Notes: generated by a model from the letters alone, not told the origin. A DNA stretch of 64,000 nucleotides from Onchidella celtica (GCA_963931925.1 OZ007570.1:72233921-72297920); one strand, 5' to 3'. Shown: positions 46,426 to 57,136, counted from the stretch's first letter. Numbers and translations: made by a program.

Positions 46426-46438
46426 GGGGTGGGGGATA
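46426..46438 (+). promoter_or_regulatory. Polypurine tract of gypsy-2
   Basis: GGGGTGGGGGATA directly precedes the right LTR, where plus-strand synthesis would be primed. Confidence 0.85.
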
Positions 46439-47664
46439 TGTCATGATTCGGATATTGTTAAAACTCACGCAGAGAGTGAGTTGTTGTTGTTTACCAGGGC
46501 CATGAGAAATTGGCTGGTGGCCTTGAACGGTCCTCGCCAAATTATAGTTGGTGAGTAAATAAATGTAAAGTTAAACTGCTGGAGTCACGCTTGTCGGTTT
46601 TAATGTTCGTGATTAATAAGTAATGGAGTAGGGGTGAAACAAGGTGGGGACAGTTGACATTGTTAAGTATGACTAGACAAGTTTTGCACGTTAACTGGCT
46701 GGTAGAATAGTGCAGACGTATTACTACAGTTAAAATGGTGGGAGGTTTCGACCTATGAGATAGCTGAACTAATTGGGCCAGCGGACTAGCACGCTGGGTA
46801 GTTAGATAGTATATAACATCGTGTAACGTTCAGATTTGGTGAATACAGACGAGAGAAGCATCGTTTCGTGAAGTATCTCCGGTTGGCCAGTACCTGAACT
46901 GTGTGCTTTGAAGACAAGAAGTCCTTGCTAACGGACTGACTGAGCTCTAGAAAGAAAGGTCTGAGTGGGCTGACCTTTGAAAGCCCACGCTGCGCTATAT
47001 TGATGTTCGCGCCTCCCAGTAGGCGTGAGCAATGGTAATATATCTTATTTATTCAAGTATAATAGAGATCGGAGATAGAGAGAGAACTACAGCCTCATAG
47101 GAAGACTAAGGAAACCCCAGCTGGCACTCGACCACGAGTGTCCTGTATGATAGATCTATTGCCATAGTATGATTGGAATAATATAGCACATTGTTGATGA
47201 ATTGAATAGTGATTGTGCATAAAATATAGTCTTTTGGCAACTGCTTAAATTACCTACAAGCCGAAGAGTGCTTCTGTAGGCTTTGAACGTACTGGGCTCT
47301 CCTAACATTTAAGCCCATATGATTTGTGGAGAGTTTGCCTGGCGACTGGCCAGTGGCGACTCAACTGTCACTTTAAATTGATATCCAGTTTCGTATAATA
47401 TACCTATTTGCTATTGATTGCAGTACCTCCATAGTTACATGAATATCATTGGTTAAGTTATTAATTAAGAGTTTTTTGGTTTGAATATATACCTCTATTG
47501 TCTTTTGTTTTGTTATTAATATTTATGTAAACTATGGCCTGACCGGCCTGACATATATACGCTCTAGTTATTTAGTACTTTTCTTGTGTGGTTGTGTCCG
47601 AGTGTGAGTTAGCTGCCTCTCGTGCAGTCGTAACATCCCCAAGACCCTAGCTCTGCTCGTGACA
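46439..47664 (+). repeat. Right LTR of gypsy-2
   Basis: 1226 bp, almost identical to 39012-40236. TATATAA at 46810-46816. Confidence 0.95.
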
Positions 47665-47759
47665 TAGGAAAGGGATAAGTTTGGCTCTGAGTTGAGATAG
47701 GTCTGTGGCAGTATGGACTAGGGTGTTGTGTAATATTAATAATCTAGCATGTGCGGAAT
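47665..47759. repeat. 95-bp direct repeat immediately right of gypsy-2
   Basis: Second copy of 38917-39011. After it the sequence (GAGCTGGGTTGG...) no longer matches the left side. Confidence 0.95.
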
Positions 47760-49490
47760 TGAGCTGGGTTGGCTAATGGGGCCTAAGTCAATTAATTTTG
47801 ACTTAATGAGTAGATCCAGTTGGCTATTGCTATCCTCTGCTAATTATGATGGTAATTGTTAATTAAGGGATACTACGTTGTGCGTGGGTGGGCTAAGTAA
47901 GTAGATGGGATTGTCTTTTATTGAGCCACCTAGCACGGACAGTTCTGTGGTATGAGTGTGTAGACTCAGCAGACTGTATTTTATTGTAGTTAGTTTAACT
48001 CCAGCTCATTCCACAACTAGGTTAGATTTGATGCGTACAGGGTGCGCGTATACACATGTAAGGCTTAATGTTATCTTGTCTGGAATCAAATTAAGTTTTC
48101 TTCCTGATCTAGAATAATGGCCGTTGTTATAATATAAGAATTATAACGTGTGGGATAGCCCTATGTCAGCCTGTAGTTAAGCCAAGGGAAGTAAACATGT
48201 TACTTGGTAGGCTTGCATCTTATACTCGAGTTGGCTCCCTGGAGTGCTCACAAAGTAAATTATACGTTACTGTTTGATAGACATACTGGACCGTCCCCAT
48301 ATATTAGTTTACAATGTGAATATGGTTATTATTAACTTTTATGTTTTCTTTTGATGCATTCTCTTGTTTTAGCATGATGTAATGATTAACTGATGAGGCG
48401 TGCTGTTAATTCCTGTTTATTTTTGGTTCTTCTTCAGCGCGCCTATCGGTTGGGTTTATTGTGGTTTATTGTATTGTCTATTGTCCTGGTTTAATGTCTT
48501 GTATTGTTTATTGTGGTTTATTGTATTGTCTATTGTCCTGGTTTATTGTATTGTTTATTGTGGTTTATTGTATTGTCATGTGTTTATCGTATTGTGTTTA
48601 TTATTTGATTTGTTATTTTCTTTTCCTTTTAATAAAATTGTTGTCCTCTCAAAACCTGATAGTTTTGTTTGTATGTTTGACTGTGTAGAGAGCCCCGCTC
48701 GTCTCGTCCTGTGTTACATTATTTGGTGTCAGATTAGATAGATATAGATAGAGACCCGCTCGGTTTACCCCCGTAACCAGTGTTACATTAAGAATGTACA
48801 TTGGTTTGGGGAGTTGGGGGGGGGGGGGGAGGAGTAAAGCCATTACGAGTATGAATGATCTCCTTTGAAATGAAGCCGGCATGTCACATCCACAGGAGTT
48901 GCCATGTGAAATGGAAGAAGGTTAAATGCTGACCCATCTGCACTTGCCACCGTCGGCGAACTTCAAAGTGGCTTGACGCGACATTGTGTAAGGGGATTAA
49001 AATATGATTATTGTCTACTTCTTTGAAGTCCATCTGGACCCCCAGACAGACATAAGGGAAGAAGCGCACACTTGTTGTCTAACAATAGAATGTGTAATTG
49101 CCATCCCACCAACTGCATACGATTTGTCGGCAAAAGAAATTACTCTCAAGATTTAAAATAATAAAAATAATGAAAATAAGAAGACCATCTGTGATATACA
49201 GCAAAATAAACCAGCACGTCATTAATTGTCTTTTATCCTTTTGAAATAATTTAATATGTGAGTATTTAATTAAACCATGCAAAACTAAATTTGTTTGCGG
49301 GGTAGCGGTAACAGTCGAATAGAAGAAGAGGGAGGGAAGAGGGGAGGTTGGGGGTGGGAGGGGTGCTATTAAACAGCTGCAAACATACGCCGGTGACAAT
49401 CACCAAAGGATTAGTAGGTTATTGTGCACACATAGCTACTGATTGACTGACGAGCACCAACAGTCTTTTGTCAGACTGTCCTCGGGGGCG
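47760..49490. other. No gene recognised; small TTATTG-rich repeats
   Basis: At 48455-48600 there are tandem copies of TTATTGTGGTTTATTGTATTG with CTATTGTCCTGG. At 48690-48720 and 48745-48790 two similar segments end GTGTTACATTA; the first is followed by TTTGGTGTCAG, which resembles the LTR-end/primer-site junction of another Gypsy lineage. This is too little to call an element. Confidence 0.4.
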
Positions 49491-49499
49491 GTGCTAGGG

Positions 49500-50810
49500 A
49501 TTTAGGAGTTTTTATCATGCGGACAGGTAGGCGGGCCAAACGCTTGACCCGCATGATAAACCTGCTAAAGAGTTAGTGAGGTTTGATCGTGCGCATTCTT
49601 TGGCCGTGATGTATAAGGAGGTTTGCGGCCGAAACTGTTTTATTAAAATTTTCACACTTAGGAATGGAATTTGGTTCTAATATTTTGTGAGGGGATGGAG
49701 AAGGATCTGAACAATAGATTTTTGCAAAAAAACGATTTTCGCCAAAAATCGACTTTGTGAGGTTTTATAATGCGGGCGACGATTTGCCCGCCTCCCCACC
49801 CGCCCAGTTATGTCTTGCGTAGGCCTAGCAAGCGTTGTCTACTTGCTGACCATGTGCCGTGACACTGACAGCACTGTACACTATCACCCACGCCATCAAT
49901 AAATTTATGCCCGCCCACATGTCCAATCATGTCTTGCGTAGGCCTAGCAAGCGTTGTCTTCTTCCACCACCCATGCATTCTGCCCGCCACCCGTCTAATC
50001 ATCTCTTAAGATCTTGCTTTACCTAAGAAGCTTTGTTTTCTTATTGACCGCACACTACGCCACCACCAACGAAACCAAAAAATTTACCATAATGGTAGTG
50101 ATTTACTCGGATCAAAGACCGTGCTGCGAGGCACATCACAAGCAGTAACCAGAGACTGCACGTGTCTGACAAAGCTACACGGTTGTTTGTAGACTTCGTG
50201 GCCAGCCAAACAGTTTGCCCCAGTGAGTGATGACTCATCACTTTGAACTGGCTGCGCCTAGTGTGATCAGTCGGGAGAGAAGCGTACTTATTACATGTAC
50301 TAGGCCTGAGCAAGAGATGCCCAGGTGGAGGCACAACTCGCAAGGCAATAATTATTGGTAGCACGGTCTTTGATCGTAGTTGATCGCCGCGTGGCGTATG
50401 TTCTATGTCTACACCAGGCTTCGTGACCACGTGCCTACACTTCCTATGTCACAAACATGTGGACAGTCTCCCTCTAACTTTTGAATCCCTCTAACTATTG
50501 TAATTTGATTGAAACATGGCTACCGTCAGCACATAAAGAGGGGAAAAAAAGTACCGAGATCAAGTCCGAGACGTGCCGTCAGTTTGATATTGCAGTATAT
50601 GTGGGTTGATCGACAGGACATGTCAACAACAGAGTTAACCATTATTTTTCATGGTTACCTCCTTTCTTAACATGTGTAGGACATAATGGAGTATTTTAAT
50701 CACTTGCCTTGCCTTTTGGACGCTTTCCTCGAATAGCGAGACCTCGGGAATAACGAGACATTTTTGGTGGAACATGACTTCTCGTTATAACCAGGTCACC
50801 ACGATTGCAA
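49500..50810 (+). mobile_element. Possible second copy of the pogo/Tigger-like repeat with internal tandem units
   Basis: Four copies of the CCGCATGATAAAACCTC-like motif in both orientations (49508-49522, 49548-49565, 49578-49594, 49759-49776). About three tandem units built on CTTGCGTAGGCCTAGCAAGCG...TGCTGACC lie at 49811-50050. A right end like a degenerate terminal repeat (GACTTCTCGTTATAACCAGG) lies near 50777-50796. It shares blocks with 32582-33230 in the same orientation. No transposase frame. Confidence 0.35.
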
Positions 50811-51144
50811 AGGTGACAATCAACAGAACTATTCTGCCTCATGCTTTAATTCTTGTTTTGTCTTTTGACAGAATCCTTGCTCAGTGACTTGATAACATTC
50901 TCAAATATCACCTCACTGTACTATGATGTAGTTGTCACAGGTGAGCAATATCCTACGACGATAAAACGATGACATCTGAACGTGTCACTTTGAAAGAAGG
51001 GGCTACAACTGATTACATAGGTCAAGAACGTCTTCCCAAAGAGGTATTAAGCTTGAGTTCGACTTTGGATTTTACGGCGCGTCGGCACGATAATGGCAAA
51101 CTTGCATCTATCACCGTCTTTTTGTCTGACTATTCTTTATATAT
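50811..51144. other. Short intron stretch with TTTTACGGCGCG repeat
   Basis: GATTTTACGGCGCGT at 51070-51084 followed by CACGATAATGGC is also seen, diverged, at 57320-57350 and, more weakly, 61865-61910. No gene. Confidence 0.4.
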
Positions 51145-51255
51145 TGTCACGATTAAGGTTGATGACCTTGTACGCCACGAGTATAGAGGGGGTAAACTTA
51201 GTATGGGAGAAGGGGAGTTTTTCTTCTTCTTCTGCGTTCCCCATCATGGCGGACG

Positions 51256-54200
51256 TCAAATCTTTACTCCAATCCTCTGCAAGAAAGCAGCTGTTCTCTT
51301 CAATTGTTCCAAGCTGCCATACAGCTTCTCCCTGACAGGCGTGGCCTCAGGCCAATGGGCTTCCCTTTGCATGTTATATTTTGGACAAGTCTGCAGGATG
51401 TGTTCTGCATTTTCTGCTTCTAAGCCGCATTCGCATACACTGCTGTTGCCAATTCTAAAGATGCGATGCATGTGATCCTTTAGCAGATTGTGTCCTGTGC
51501 GAAGCCTGAATATCATAACCTGTTCTGCTCTGTTCAGTTGTCTTATTGAGTCTTCACCCTGGAATTTTGGATGGTTATTTTTCCATTGCTTTTGGTATGT
51601 GGCTTTTATGATGGTCTTTACTTCTTCGTGGGAGACACTTCCATCTGGTTGTTGCTGCTTAGCTCCCTCCTTGGCCAGATTATCTGCAGCTTCATTGCCA
51701 TATATACTGCAGTGTCCAGGAATCCATTGCAGGTAAACTTCTCTGGCTGAGTTTTTCAGTTGCATTAGCTCTGTAATAAGTTCATTGTGTATCATGCAAT
51801 CTGGATTTTGGAGAGATTCGAGCACAGACCGTGCATCTGACAGGAATACAACTTTGGAGTCATATGTGCCTTCTTCCTTGTAGATGGCCTTTGATCCCTC
51901 TAGCAATGCCAGTGCCTCCGCTTTGTAATTGCTGCATCTCTTCCCTCCAGGCATTCTGATTTTCTTATTAGTTCCATTTGGCCATTCAATGAATATGCCA
52001 GCTCCTCCGTCGGTGACAGCTTCAGTAGCCGATCCATCTGTATATATTCTGACCCATTCGTCTCTTGGGTATTTCTGGTCAAGGTACTGCAGTGTCACTC
52101 TTTTCAGTGCCTCCTGGTTTAGGTCTTGTTTGGAGGAAATGCCCTTCACACTGGTTATAATAGGTGGCAGCTTTGTTCTTGCCCATGGTGGACATCTGTT
52201 TGTTACTTCTCTTACTTCCTCCACCGATAGTTTTGTTAGGTTGTGATTTTTTTCTAGTCTTTGTGCATTTTCCACAAAGTTTGTTCTCTTCAGCCTGTCA
52301 GTGCCTTTCTCTTTGGATCTCGGGTGGAGTGGTTGATGGATCTGTGACTTTATTTTAGAGTACTGGTTTAGTATCTTCTTGTCTCTTCTTTCAGGTAGAG
52401 ATTCCAGTGTAGTAACTGTTTCCATTTCTGTGATGGGTGTTGATTTTATGCCTCCCGTAATGATTCTCAGGCTTTGGTTTTGTACTTTGTCAAGTTTTCC
52501 CATTTGGCTTTTGGCACATGTACCCCAAGCAGCCATTCCATATTCTAGTGCTGGTCTGACATATCCCTGGTAAGTATGCTTTAGGATTGTCATACTTGCT
52601 CCCCATTTTGTTCCTGCTAATTTTTTCATTAATCTGGTTCTTTGATATCCTTTTCTTTGGCATTCTGCTATCTGGTTTTTCCATGTTAATCTGGTATCAA
52701 AGTGCACACCAAGGTATTTGGGTGATTCATTTTTCTTAAGAGTGTGTTGGCCTACATTTAGCGTGATGTTGTCCAGCTTTAGAGAAAGGCTGAATACAGT
52801 GTAGTTTGTCTTGTGAGCATTTAGTTTCATACACCATGTTTCTGTCCAGTCTTGTAGGTGGTCCAGGGTGATCTGTAATCTCTGTCTGGCCGCTCCCGCA
52901 TTACTATCGGAGGAGAGCAGAGCAAGGTCATCTGCGTACATCACTGCTTTTACTTCTCTGCATAGTGTTCCTTTCAGGTCGTTGACATATAATAGGAACA
53001 ATGTTGGAGATAAAACCCCTCCCTGTGGCACTCCATGCCTCAATTTGGCTTCTCTGCTTAGGGTTCCTTGAGATGACACTCTAGCTTTTCTTCCATACAG
53101 GTAGCTGCAGATCCATTTTAGCATATTGTGCGTCACTTTAGCCTGCAACAGTTTCAGTATCATTCCATCCCTCCATACTCTGTCGAAGGCTTTCTCCATA
53201 TCGACCCATACGGCTACCGTCTTCTTTCCTTCTTGGAAGCCGTCTTCTATGACCTGTGTGATATAGGTGATCTGGTCTTCTGTACATCGACTTCGTCTGA
53301 ACCCGGCTTGTTCATTCACAAGGATGAGATTGCTTTCCAGATACCATATGAGTCTTGCATTAACAATCCTTTCTTGTAGTTTGCACAGACAGCTGGTTAG
53401 ACTGATGGGTCGGTAGTTTTCTGGTTTATTACCTGGTTTACCTTCTTTTTTGATGGGGATAACGGTTGCTTTTTTCCAAGTGGCAGGTATTTCTCCAGTC
53501 TTCCATGAAGCATTAAAAAGTTGGAGTAGTTTTCTTTTGGCTGTCTCTCCCAAATGAATAAGCATCTCATTTGTTATTCCATCAGGTCCTGGAGACTTTT
53601 CTGTGGTTAGGGCTTTTAGCGCTTGCTCTAGCTCTTCTTTCTTCAGTGGATCCGTCATGATTTTATCCTCTGGTTCCTTGTGCTTGTTCTTTAGGGTTCT
53701 ATTATTTTCCTTCACCTCCTTGTCAGAATGTTTTTCCACTGATATGTTGCCAGTCTCCTGAAATTGTTTCATGAATGAGTTGGCTGCCTGTTGTGCTGTT
53801 TGCAGGTTACCATTTTCTGTTTCAAGGGCTGGGGGTGCAAAATAGTTTGGTTCTCTATTAAGTGCTCTTGTCAGTTTCCACAGTTTTGTCCCGTTCTTGT
53901 CCAGGTCCAACCTCTGTGTTTTCTCTTGCCATGCAGTCCGAGAAGTATGTATTGTTTCTCTTTTCAGTCTGGCCTCTGCTGCTTTGAAGGCGATCATGTT
54001 TTCATCCGTTGGTTCTTCTTCTGCTGTCTCTCTTGCCTGTGTTGCTGCATTAGTGAGATTCTCAAGCCCATCAGACCATAGGGGGATGTAGTTTTTTCTT
54101 GCTCCTCTTGGTATACTTTCCCTTGCGGCTTTCAGTATTGCTTCTGTGAGTTCCCTTGCAGATTTATTAACATTCTTGGACTTGCAATTTGTTTTGGTGG

Positions 54201-55134
54201 AATAAAGGTTGGTGCTCCTTTGGAATTTTTCCCAGTTTGCTCTTTTGTAGTTCCATCTGGGGACAGTTGGTGCTTGGTTGCAAGATTTATTTGAGTCTAT
54301 TTCAGTGAGTATGGGTCTATGGTCGCTACCTGCAAGTTGGGGAAGCACTGCTCTTCGTATTTTCCCAGTCAGGTCTTCTGACGCAAAGGTGAGATCTGGG
54401 TTTGTGGTAGTTCTCCATGTGCGTGAGAAGAATGTGTCTGGGTCCTCTTCATCGTAGAGTAGTTGTAATTTAGTTTCCACTTGCCAGTTTTCCATTTCCT
54501 CTCCTCTCTTATTCAGATCATCGTATCCCCAGCTTGGGGAGTGGCTGTTAAAATCACCCAGTACTAAGCATGTCTCCTCTCCTATATCTAGTTTCTCAAG
54601 TGATAGTTTCTTGTTGGGTGGGCAATAGCAGTTGTAAATACTGATTTCAGAGTTGTCTTTATATAACTTGATACCCTGTAGTTCTGACTGGTTGTCCGTG
54701 TCAATCACTATATCTTTTATGGTGTAGTCATTTTTAACTAGTATGATGATTCCACCCTTGTGTCCCGTTATCCTATCTTGCCTCAAGCACTGGTATCCTC
54801 TTATTGAGAAGCGTATGTTGTCCGTGAGATGGGTTTCCTGTATGCAGGCGACATCCACTTTTTCTTGATACAGCTTTCGCATTAATGGCAGCTTTTTCTT
54901 GGCTACTCCTTCTGCGTTCCACTGTAGCACTTTAAGATTGGTTCCAGTCGTCCGTAACCTCACACCTCTTCCCCTGGTTCCACAAGAAGAGGGTAAGGCA
55001 CCACCAGATCGCTTGGGTGGGCCCTTTGGGCCCGGCGCTACACCTGTCCGGCGGGAGTCCACAGGCTTCACACCATAACTTCTAGTAAATTTTTGGTGTC
55101 CGTCCATGATTTTTGGGGGGTTGGTGCGTGTCAC
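51256..55134 (-). CDS. LINE C endonuclease-reverse transcriptase-RNase H polyprotein
   Basis: 1292 codons without a stop. Endonuclease: LQWNAEGV (about 68), CIQETHL (about 97), LVLGDFNSHSPSW (about 190), GSDHRPI (about 275). RT: LTTEKSPGPDGITNEML, GKPGNKPENYRPISLTSCLC, VDMEKAFDRVW, HGVPQGGVLSPTLF and active site YADD (about 731). RNase H: IYTDGSATE (Asp about 1033), YKAEALALL (Glu about 1073), FLSDARSVLES (Asp about 1096), GNEAADNLAKE (Asp about 1149), all four acidic residues present. A C-terminal Cys-rich tail CECGLEAENAEHIL...C (about 1240) is typical of I/Jockey-group elements. Start at the first Met, 55134. Reverse transcription at a nicked chromosomal target is the family's activity. 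The unbroken frame and clean target duplication suggest recent mobility. Confidence 0.92.
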   Translation of the reverse strand: MTRTNPPKIMDGHQKFTRSYGVKPVDSRRTGVAPGPKGPPKRSGGALPSSCGTRGRGVRLRTTGTNLKVLQWNAEGVAKKKLPLMRKLYQEKVDVACIQETHLTDNIRFSIRGYQCLRQDRITGHKGGIIILVKNDYTIKDIVIDTDNQSELQGIKLYKDNSEISIYNCYCPPNKKLSLEKLDIGEETCLVLGDFNSHSPSWGYDDLNKRGEEMENWQVETKLQLLYDEEDPDTFFSRTWRTTTNPDLTFASEDLTGKIRRAVLPQLAGSDHRPILTEIDSNKSCNQAPTVPRWNYKRANWEKFQRSTNLYSTKTNCKSKNVNKSARELTEAILKAARESIPRGARKNYIPLWSDGLENLTNAATQARETAEEEPTDENMIAFKAAEARLKRETIHTSRTAWQEKTQRLDLDKNGTKLWKLTRALNREPNYFAPPALETENGNLQTAQQAANSFMKQFQETGNISVEKHSDKEVKENNRTLKNKHKEPEDKIMTDPLKKEELEQALKALTTEKSPGPDGITNEMLIHLGETAKRKLLQLFNASWKTGEIPATWKKATVIPIKKEGKPGNKPENYRPISLTSCLCKLQERIVNARLIWYLESNLILVNEQAGFRRSRCTEDQITYITQVIEDGFQEGKKTVAVWVDMEKAFDRVWRDGMILKLLQAKVTHNMLKWICSYLYGRKARVSSQGTLSREAKLRHGVPQGGVLSPTLFLLYVNDLKGTLCREVKAVMYADDLALLSSDSNAGAARQRLQITLDHLQDWTETWCMKLNAHKTNYTVFSLSLKLDNITLNVGQHTLKKNESPKYLGVHFDTRLTWKNQIAECQRKGYQRTRLMKKLAGTKWGASMTILKHTYQGYVRPALEYGMAAWGTCAKSQMGKLDKVQNQSLRIITGGIKSTPITEMETVTTLESLPERRDKKILNQYSKIKSQIHQPLHPRSKEKGTDRLKRTNFVENAQRLEKNHNLTKLSVEEVREVTNRCPPWARTKLPPIITSVKGISSKQDLNQEALKRVTLQYLDQKYPRDEWVRIYTDGSATEAVTDGGAGIFIEWPNGTNKKIRMPGGKRCSNYKAEALALLEGSKAIYKEEGTYDSKVVFLSDARSVLESLQNPDCMIHNELITELMQLKNSAREVYLQWIPGHCSIYGNEAADNLAKEGAKQQQPDGSVSHEEVKTIIKATYQKQWKNNHPKFQGEDSIRQLNRAEQVMIFRLRTGHNLLKDHMHRIFRIGNSSVCECGLEAENAEHILQTCPKYNMQREAHWPEATPVREKLYGSLEQLKRTAAFLQRIGVKI

Positions 55135-55519
55135 TGCAGTTTTCAGGCAAGGTTGTTACACCAGTCTGGTCTATCTGCACCTTTCGGTCCAGTGACTCCG
55201 GCTTTGGCATGCTTTTCTGTCAGGATGTGCTTCCTTAGCCTTTGATCTGTCAGGATCTTCTGCAAGGCAGCAGAGGTTTAAGTTCGGAGTTTTCCATCTC
55301 CTATTTAGACTGCCTTTCGGTGCTTACGGTCTCTATCTAGCCGGGTTTGGAGTCAGAGTTTTCCTTCTCTTAGATAGGTTGCTTGACATTGCTCACGAGC
55401 CCCATCTGCCCGGGCCATGTTGGTCCACGGCACCTTCTAGGTGCAACCCCTTTTTTTTCGGGGCTCCTCTATCCGCCACCCAGGGGACGCGCCCCTGTGC
55501 TGTATGGCCCCAGCACGGG
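55135..55519 (-). other. 5' UTR of LINE C
   Basis: No frame. It contains a GC-rich hairpin-like stretch near 55480-55519 and an A/T-run flanked by CCCCGAAAAAAAAGGGG (minus strand, about 55447-55463). Confidence 0.6.
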
Positions 55520-55734
55520 GGGGAGTTTTTAAGTTGTTGACTAGCATGAAAGATTACTATCACGAGGAAGGTCGGTGGCCTTGTGCGCCACGAGTCTAGG
55601 GGGGGTGAGCTTAGCAGGGGAAAACACGGTTTTTAACATTGTTGACGAGCGTGGATAGATACACACGACTTGCTTTAAACTAGTCGCGTGTGCAAAAACC
55701 TCGGGAGTATAAGTAGAGGAGAAGCTCGACATAT

Positions 55735-56155
55735 GAGGTTCCCAAGTTATTCATTCATAAAGGAAGACGCAGCGAGAAGTGGTCCGGGCGACAGGTGGAA
55801 GGTCGTGCCATGGGGACCAGGGGTGTTAAGTATGTGAGGGATCTATGAGGTTCCCAAGTTATTCATTCCTAAAGGAAGACGCAGCGAGAAGTGGTCCGGG
55901 CGACAGGTGGAAGGTCGTGCCATGGGGACCAGGAGTGTTATGTATGTGAGGAATCTATGAAGGTTCCCAAGTTATTCATTCCTAAAGGAAGACGCAGAAT
56001 TTATCGGTCCGGGCGACAAGTGGAAGGTCGTGCCAGTGGGGACCAGAAGTGTTAGGTGTGTGAGGGATCCATGATGTTCACATTTATTTCCCAATAATAA
56101 GAATTTATCGGTCCGGGCGACCAGTGGAAGGTCGTGCCATGGGGACCAGAAGTTG
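55735..56155. repeat. 112-bp tandem repeat within the family-3 LTR
   Basis: Units at 55735-55846, 55847-55958 and 55959-56072, plus a partial one to about 56155. Each carries GGTCCGGGCGAC..GTGGAAGGTCGTGCCA. The other family-3 copy (27591-28686) has this motif once but amplified a different 92-bp segment. Confidence 0.9.
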
Positions 56156-56755
56156 AGGAGTTCTGATGATAGGATGGGAACCCATCAGAAGCTCGTGAAT
56201 CTACGATGGCGGGTGTGAACCGTCGGTGTGCTGTGTGTTTGCAAGTTGAAGAGTCTTGAGGACGGGATGTCGAGAACCCCTCAAGGAACAAGTAATCTAC
56301 GATGGCGGGTGTGAACTGTGTGTTCTTATTTGTGTGAAGCCAGGGGCGTCTGTTTCCCCTTTTATCGTCAAAATTAAAGATCTAGATAGGATTGTGTGAA
56401 CTCTGGAGAAGTGAAACTGCATCAACGAGGAGGGTAGCTGTTGACAGAGACTATTAAGTATACGTAGTTAAGTTTATAGACAGAGGGATTAGATCTAGAT
56501 GTGAAACGGGGAATAGAGAATAGCCATGATCCCCAAGAGTAAATTTGAAATATCTCTGTTTTTGTGATTATGTATGTGCTTATCATGAGTTGAATGTTTT
56601 GACATAAGTTTTGTCATGCATTTATAATTAAATATCGTTTAATTTAAATTTCACTCCATGTGTCCGTTGATCGCTGGTCTGCTTCCTTGGCTTGTTAGCT
56701 GGGTTTGAAAGGTAAATAAGTTAGGTACTCATCACACACGTGGTCGTGACAATAT

Positions 56756-56995
56756 GTTTCGTTTTTAGGACTTCTGAATTTCACAATAGAATCAAACAGT
56801 TCGGTATAATTTAATGACATTGGTTAAATTCTCAAATTTGTTTGGAATAGAACTGAAATACGTTTTCTAAATAAGTATTACAATTTTCAAATCAAGTTGT
56901 AGATCATAGCCTCTCCCAGAAAGGGCGGGATGTACTGTAGGGCCACGCTAGAAAGTGATATTACAATGACAAACCACCAATATTTGTTTTCTTAC
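56756..56995 (-). other. Intron with interspersed repeat next to the EGF exon
   Basis: TTCTGAATTTCACAATAGAATCAAAC and CCCAGAAAGGGCGGG echo segments near 9040-9130, 9600-9640 and 62095-62290. Confidence 0.4.
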
Positions 56996-57136
56996 CTTTG
57001 TCGCAATTACCACCTAACTTGCCGGGTTCACATCCCAGAAAACAGAAGCCGGTGTTTACTGTGCAATTCCCATCTAAACAAGATGTACATGATTTAGAAC
57101 AGTCCAACCCCCATTTACCTTCCAAGCATACGATAT
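56996..57136 (-). CDS. Exon: 8-cysteine EGF repeat, upstream unit
   Basis: The 141-bp exon, phase 1 at both ends, lies between acceptor GACTATTCCAG and donor G|GTAAGA. It encodes one unit: VCLEGKWGLDCSKSC, TSCLDGNC, CFLGCEPGKLGGNC, with eight cysteines. It precedes the EGF exon at 12840-12977 in the transcript and is separated from it by 44 kb of intron filled with mobile elements. Further EGF exons in that intron are possible but were not seen. Confidence 0.8.

Larger units (their letters stand above)
39012..47664 (+). mobile_element. Ty3/Gypsy retrotransposon gypsy-2, Gmr1-type gene order, complete
   Basis: The 8653-bp element: LTR, primer site, 1.19-kb leader, Gag-protease-integrase in one frame, integrase end-RT-RNase H in a second, 620-bp tail, polypurine tract, LTR. 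The LTRs differ at about three positions (39510 G versus 46942 A region, one base near 39848/47288, one 1-bp indel near 40030/47468), so insertion was recent. Integrase lies before RT. Confidence 0.95.
51223..55519 (-). mobile_element. LINE C, I-superfamily non-LTR retrotransposon with an intact frame
   Basis: Flanked by an 11-bp target duplication GGGGAGTTTTT (51212-51222 and 55520-55530). The minus-strand 5' end starts at 55519. The 5' UTR is about 385 bp, then a 1292-codon frame, then a 33-bp 3' end with GAA repeats. No ORF1 with CCHC fingers precedes the main frame, as would be usual for I-type elements. Confidence 0.88.
51145..56751 (+). mobile_element. Family-3 solo LTR interrupted by LINE C
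   Basis: Starts TGTCACGATTAAGG (51145) and ends GTGGTCGTGACA (56751), with ATAT on both sides (51141-51144, 56752-56755). The LTR parts are 51145-51222 and 55520-56751; without LINE C and one copy of its duplication the LTR is about 1.3 kb. LINE C sits in the first of two diverged units of about 104 bp (TCACGA..AAGGT..GTG..CCTTGT.CGCCACGAGT). A TATA-like GTATAAGTAG lies at about 55707-55716. Confidence 0.7.

Noticed and set aside
36900..48790. An older Gypsy element enclosing gypsy-2, suggested by primer-site-like strings at 36920 and 48720
   Set aside because: No LTR pair or coding remnant could be found to support it.
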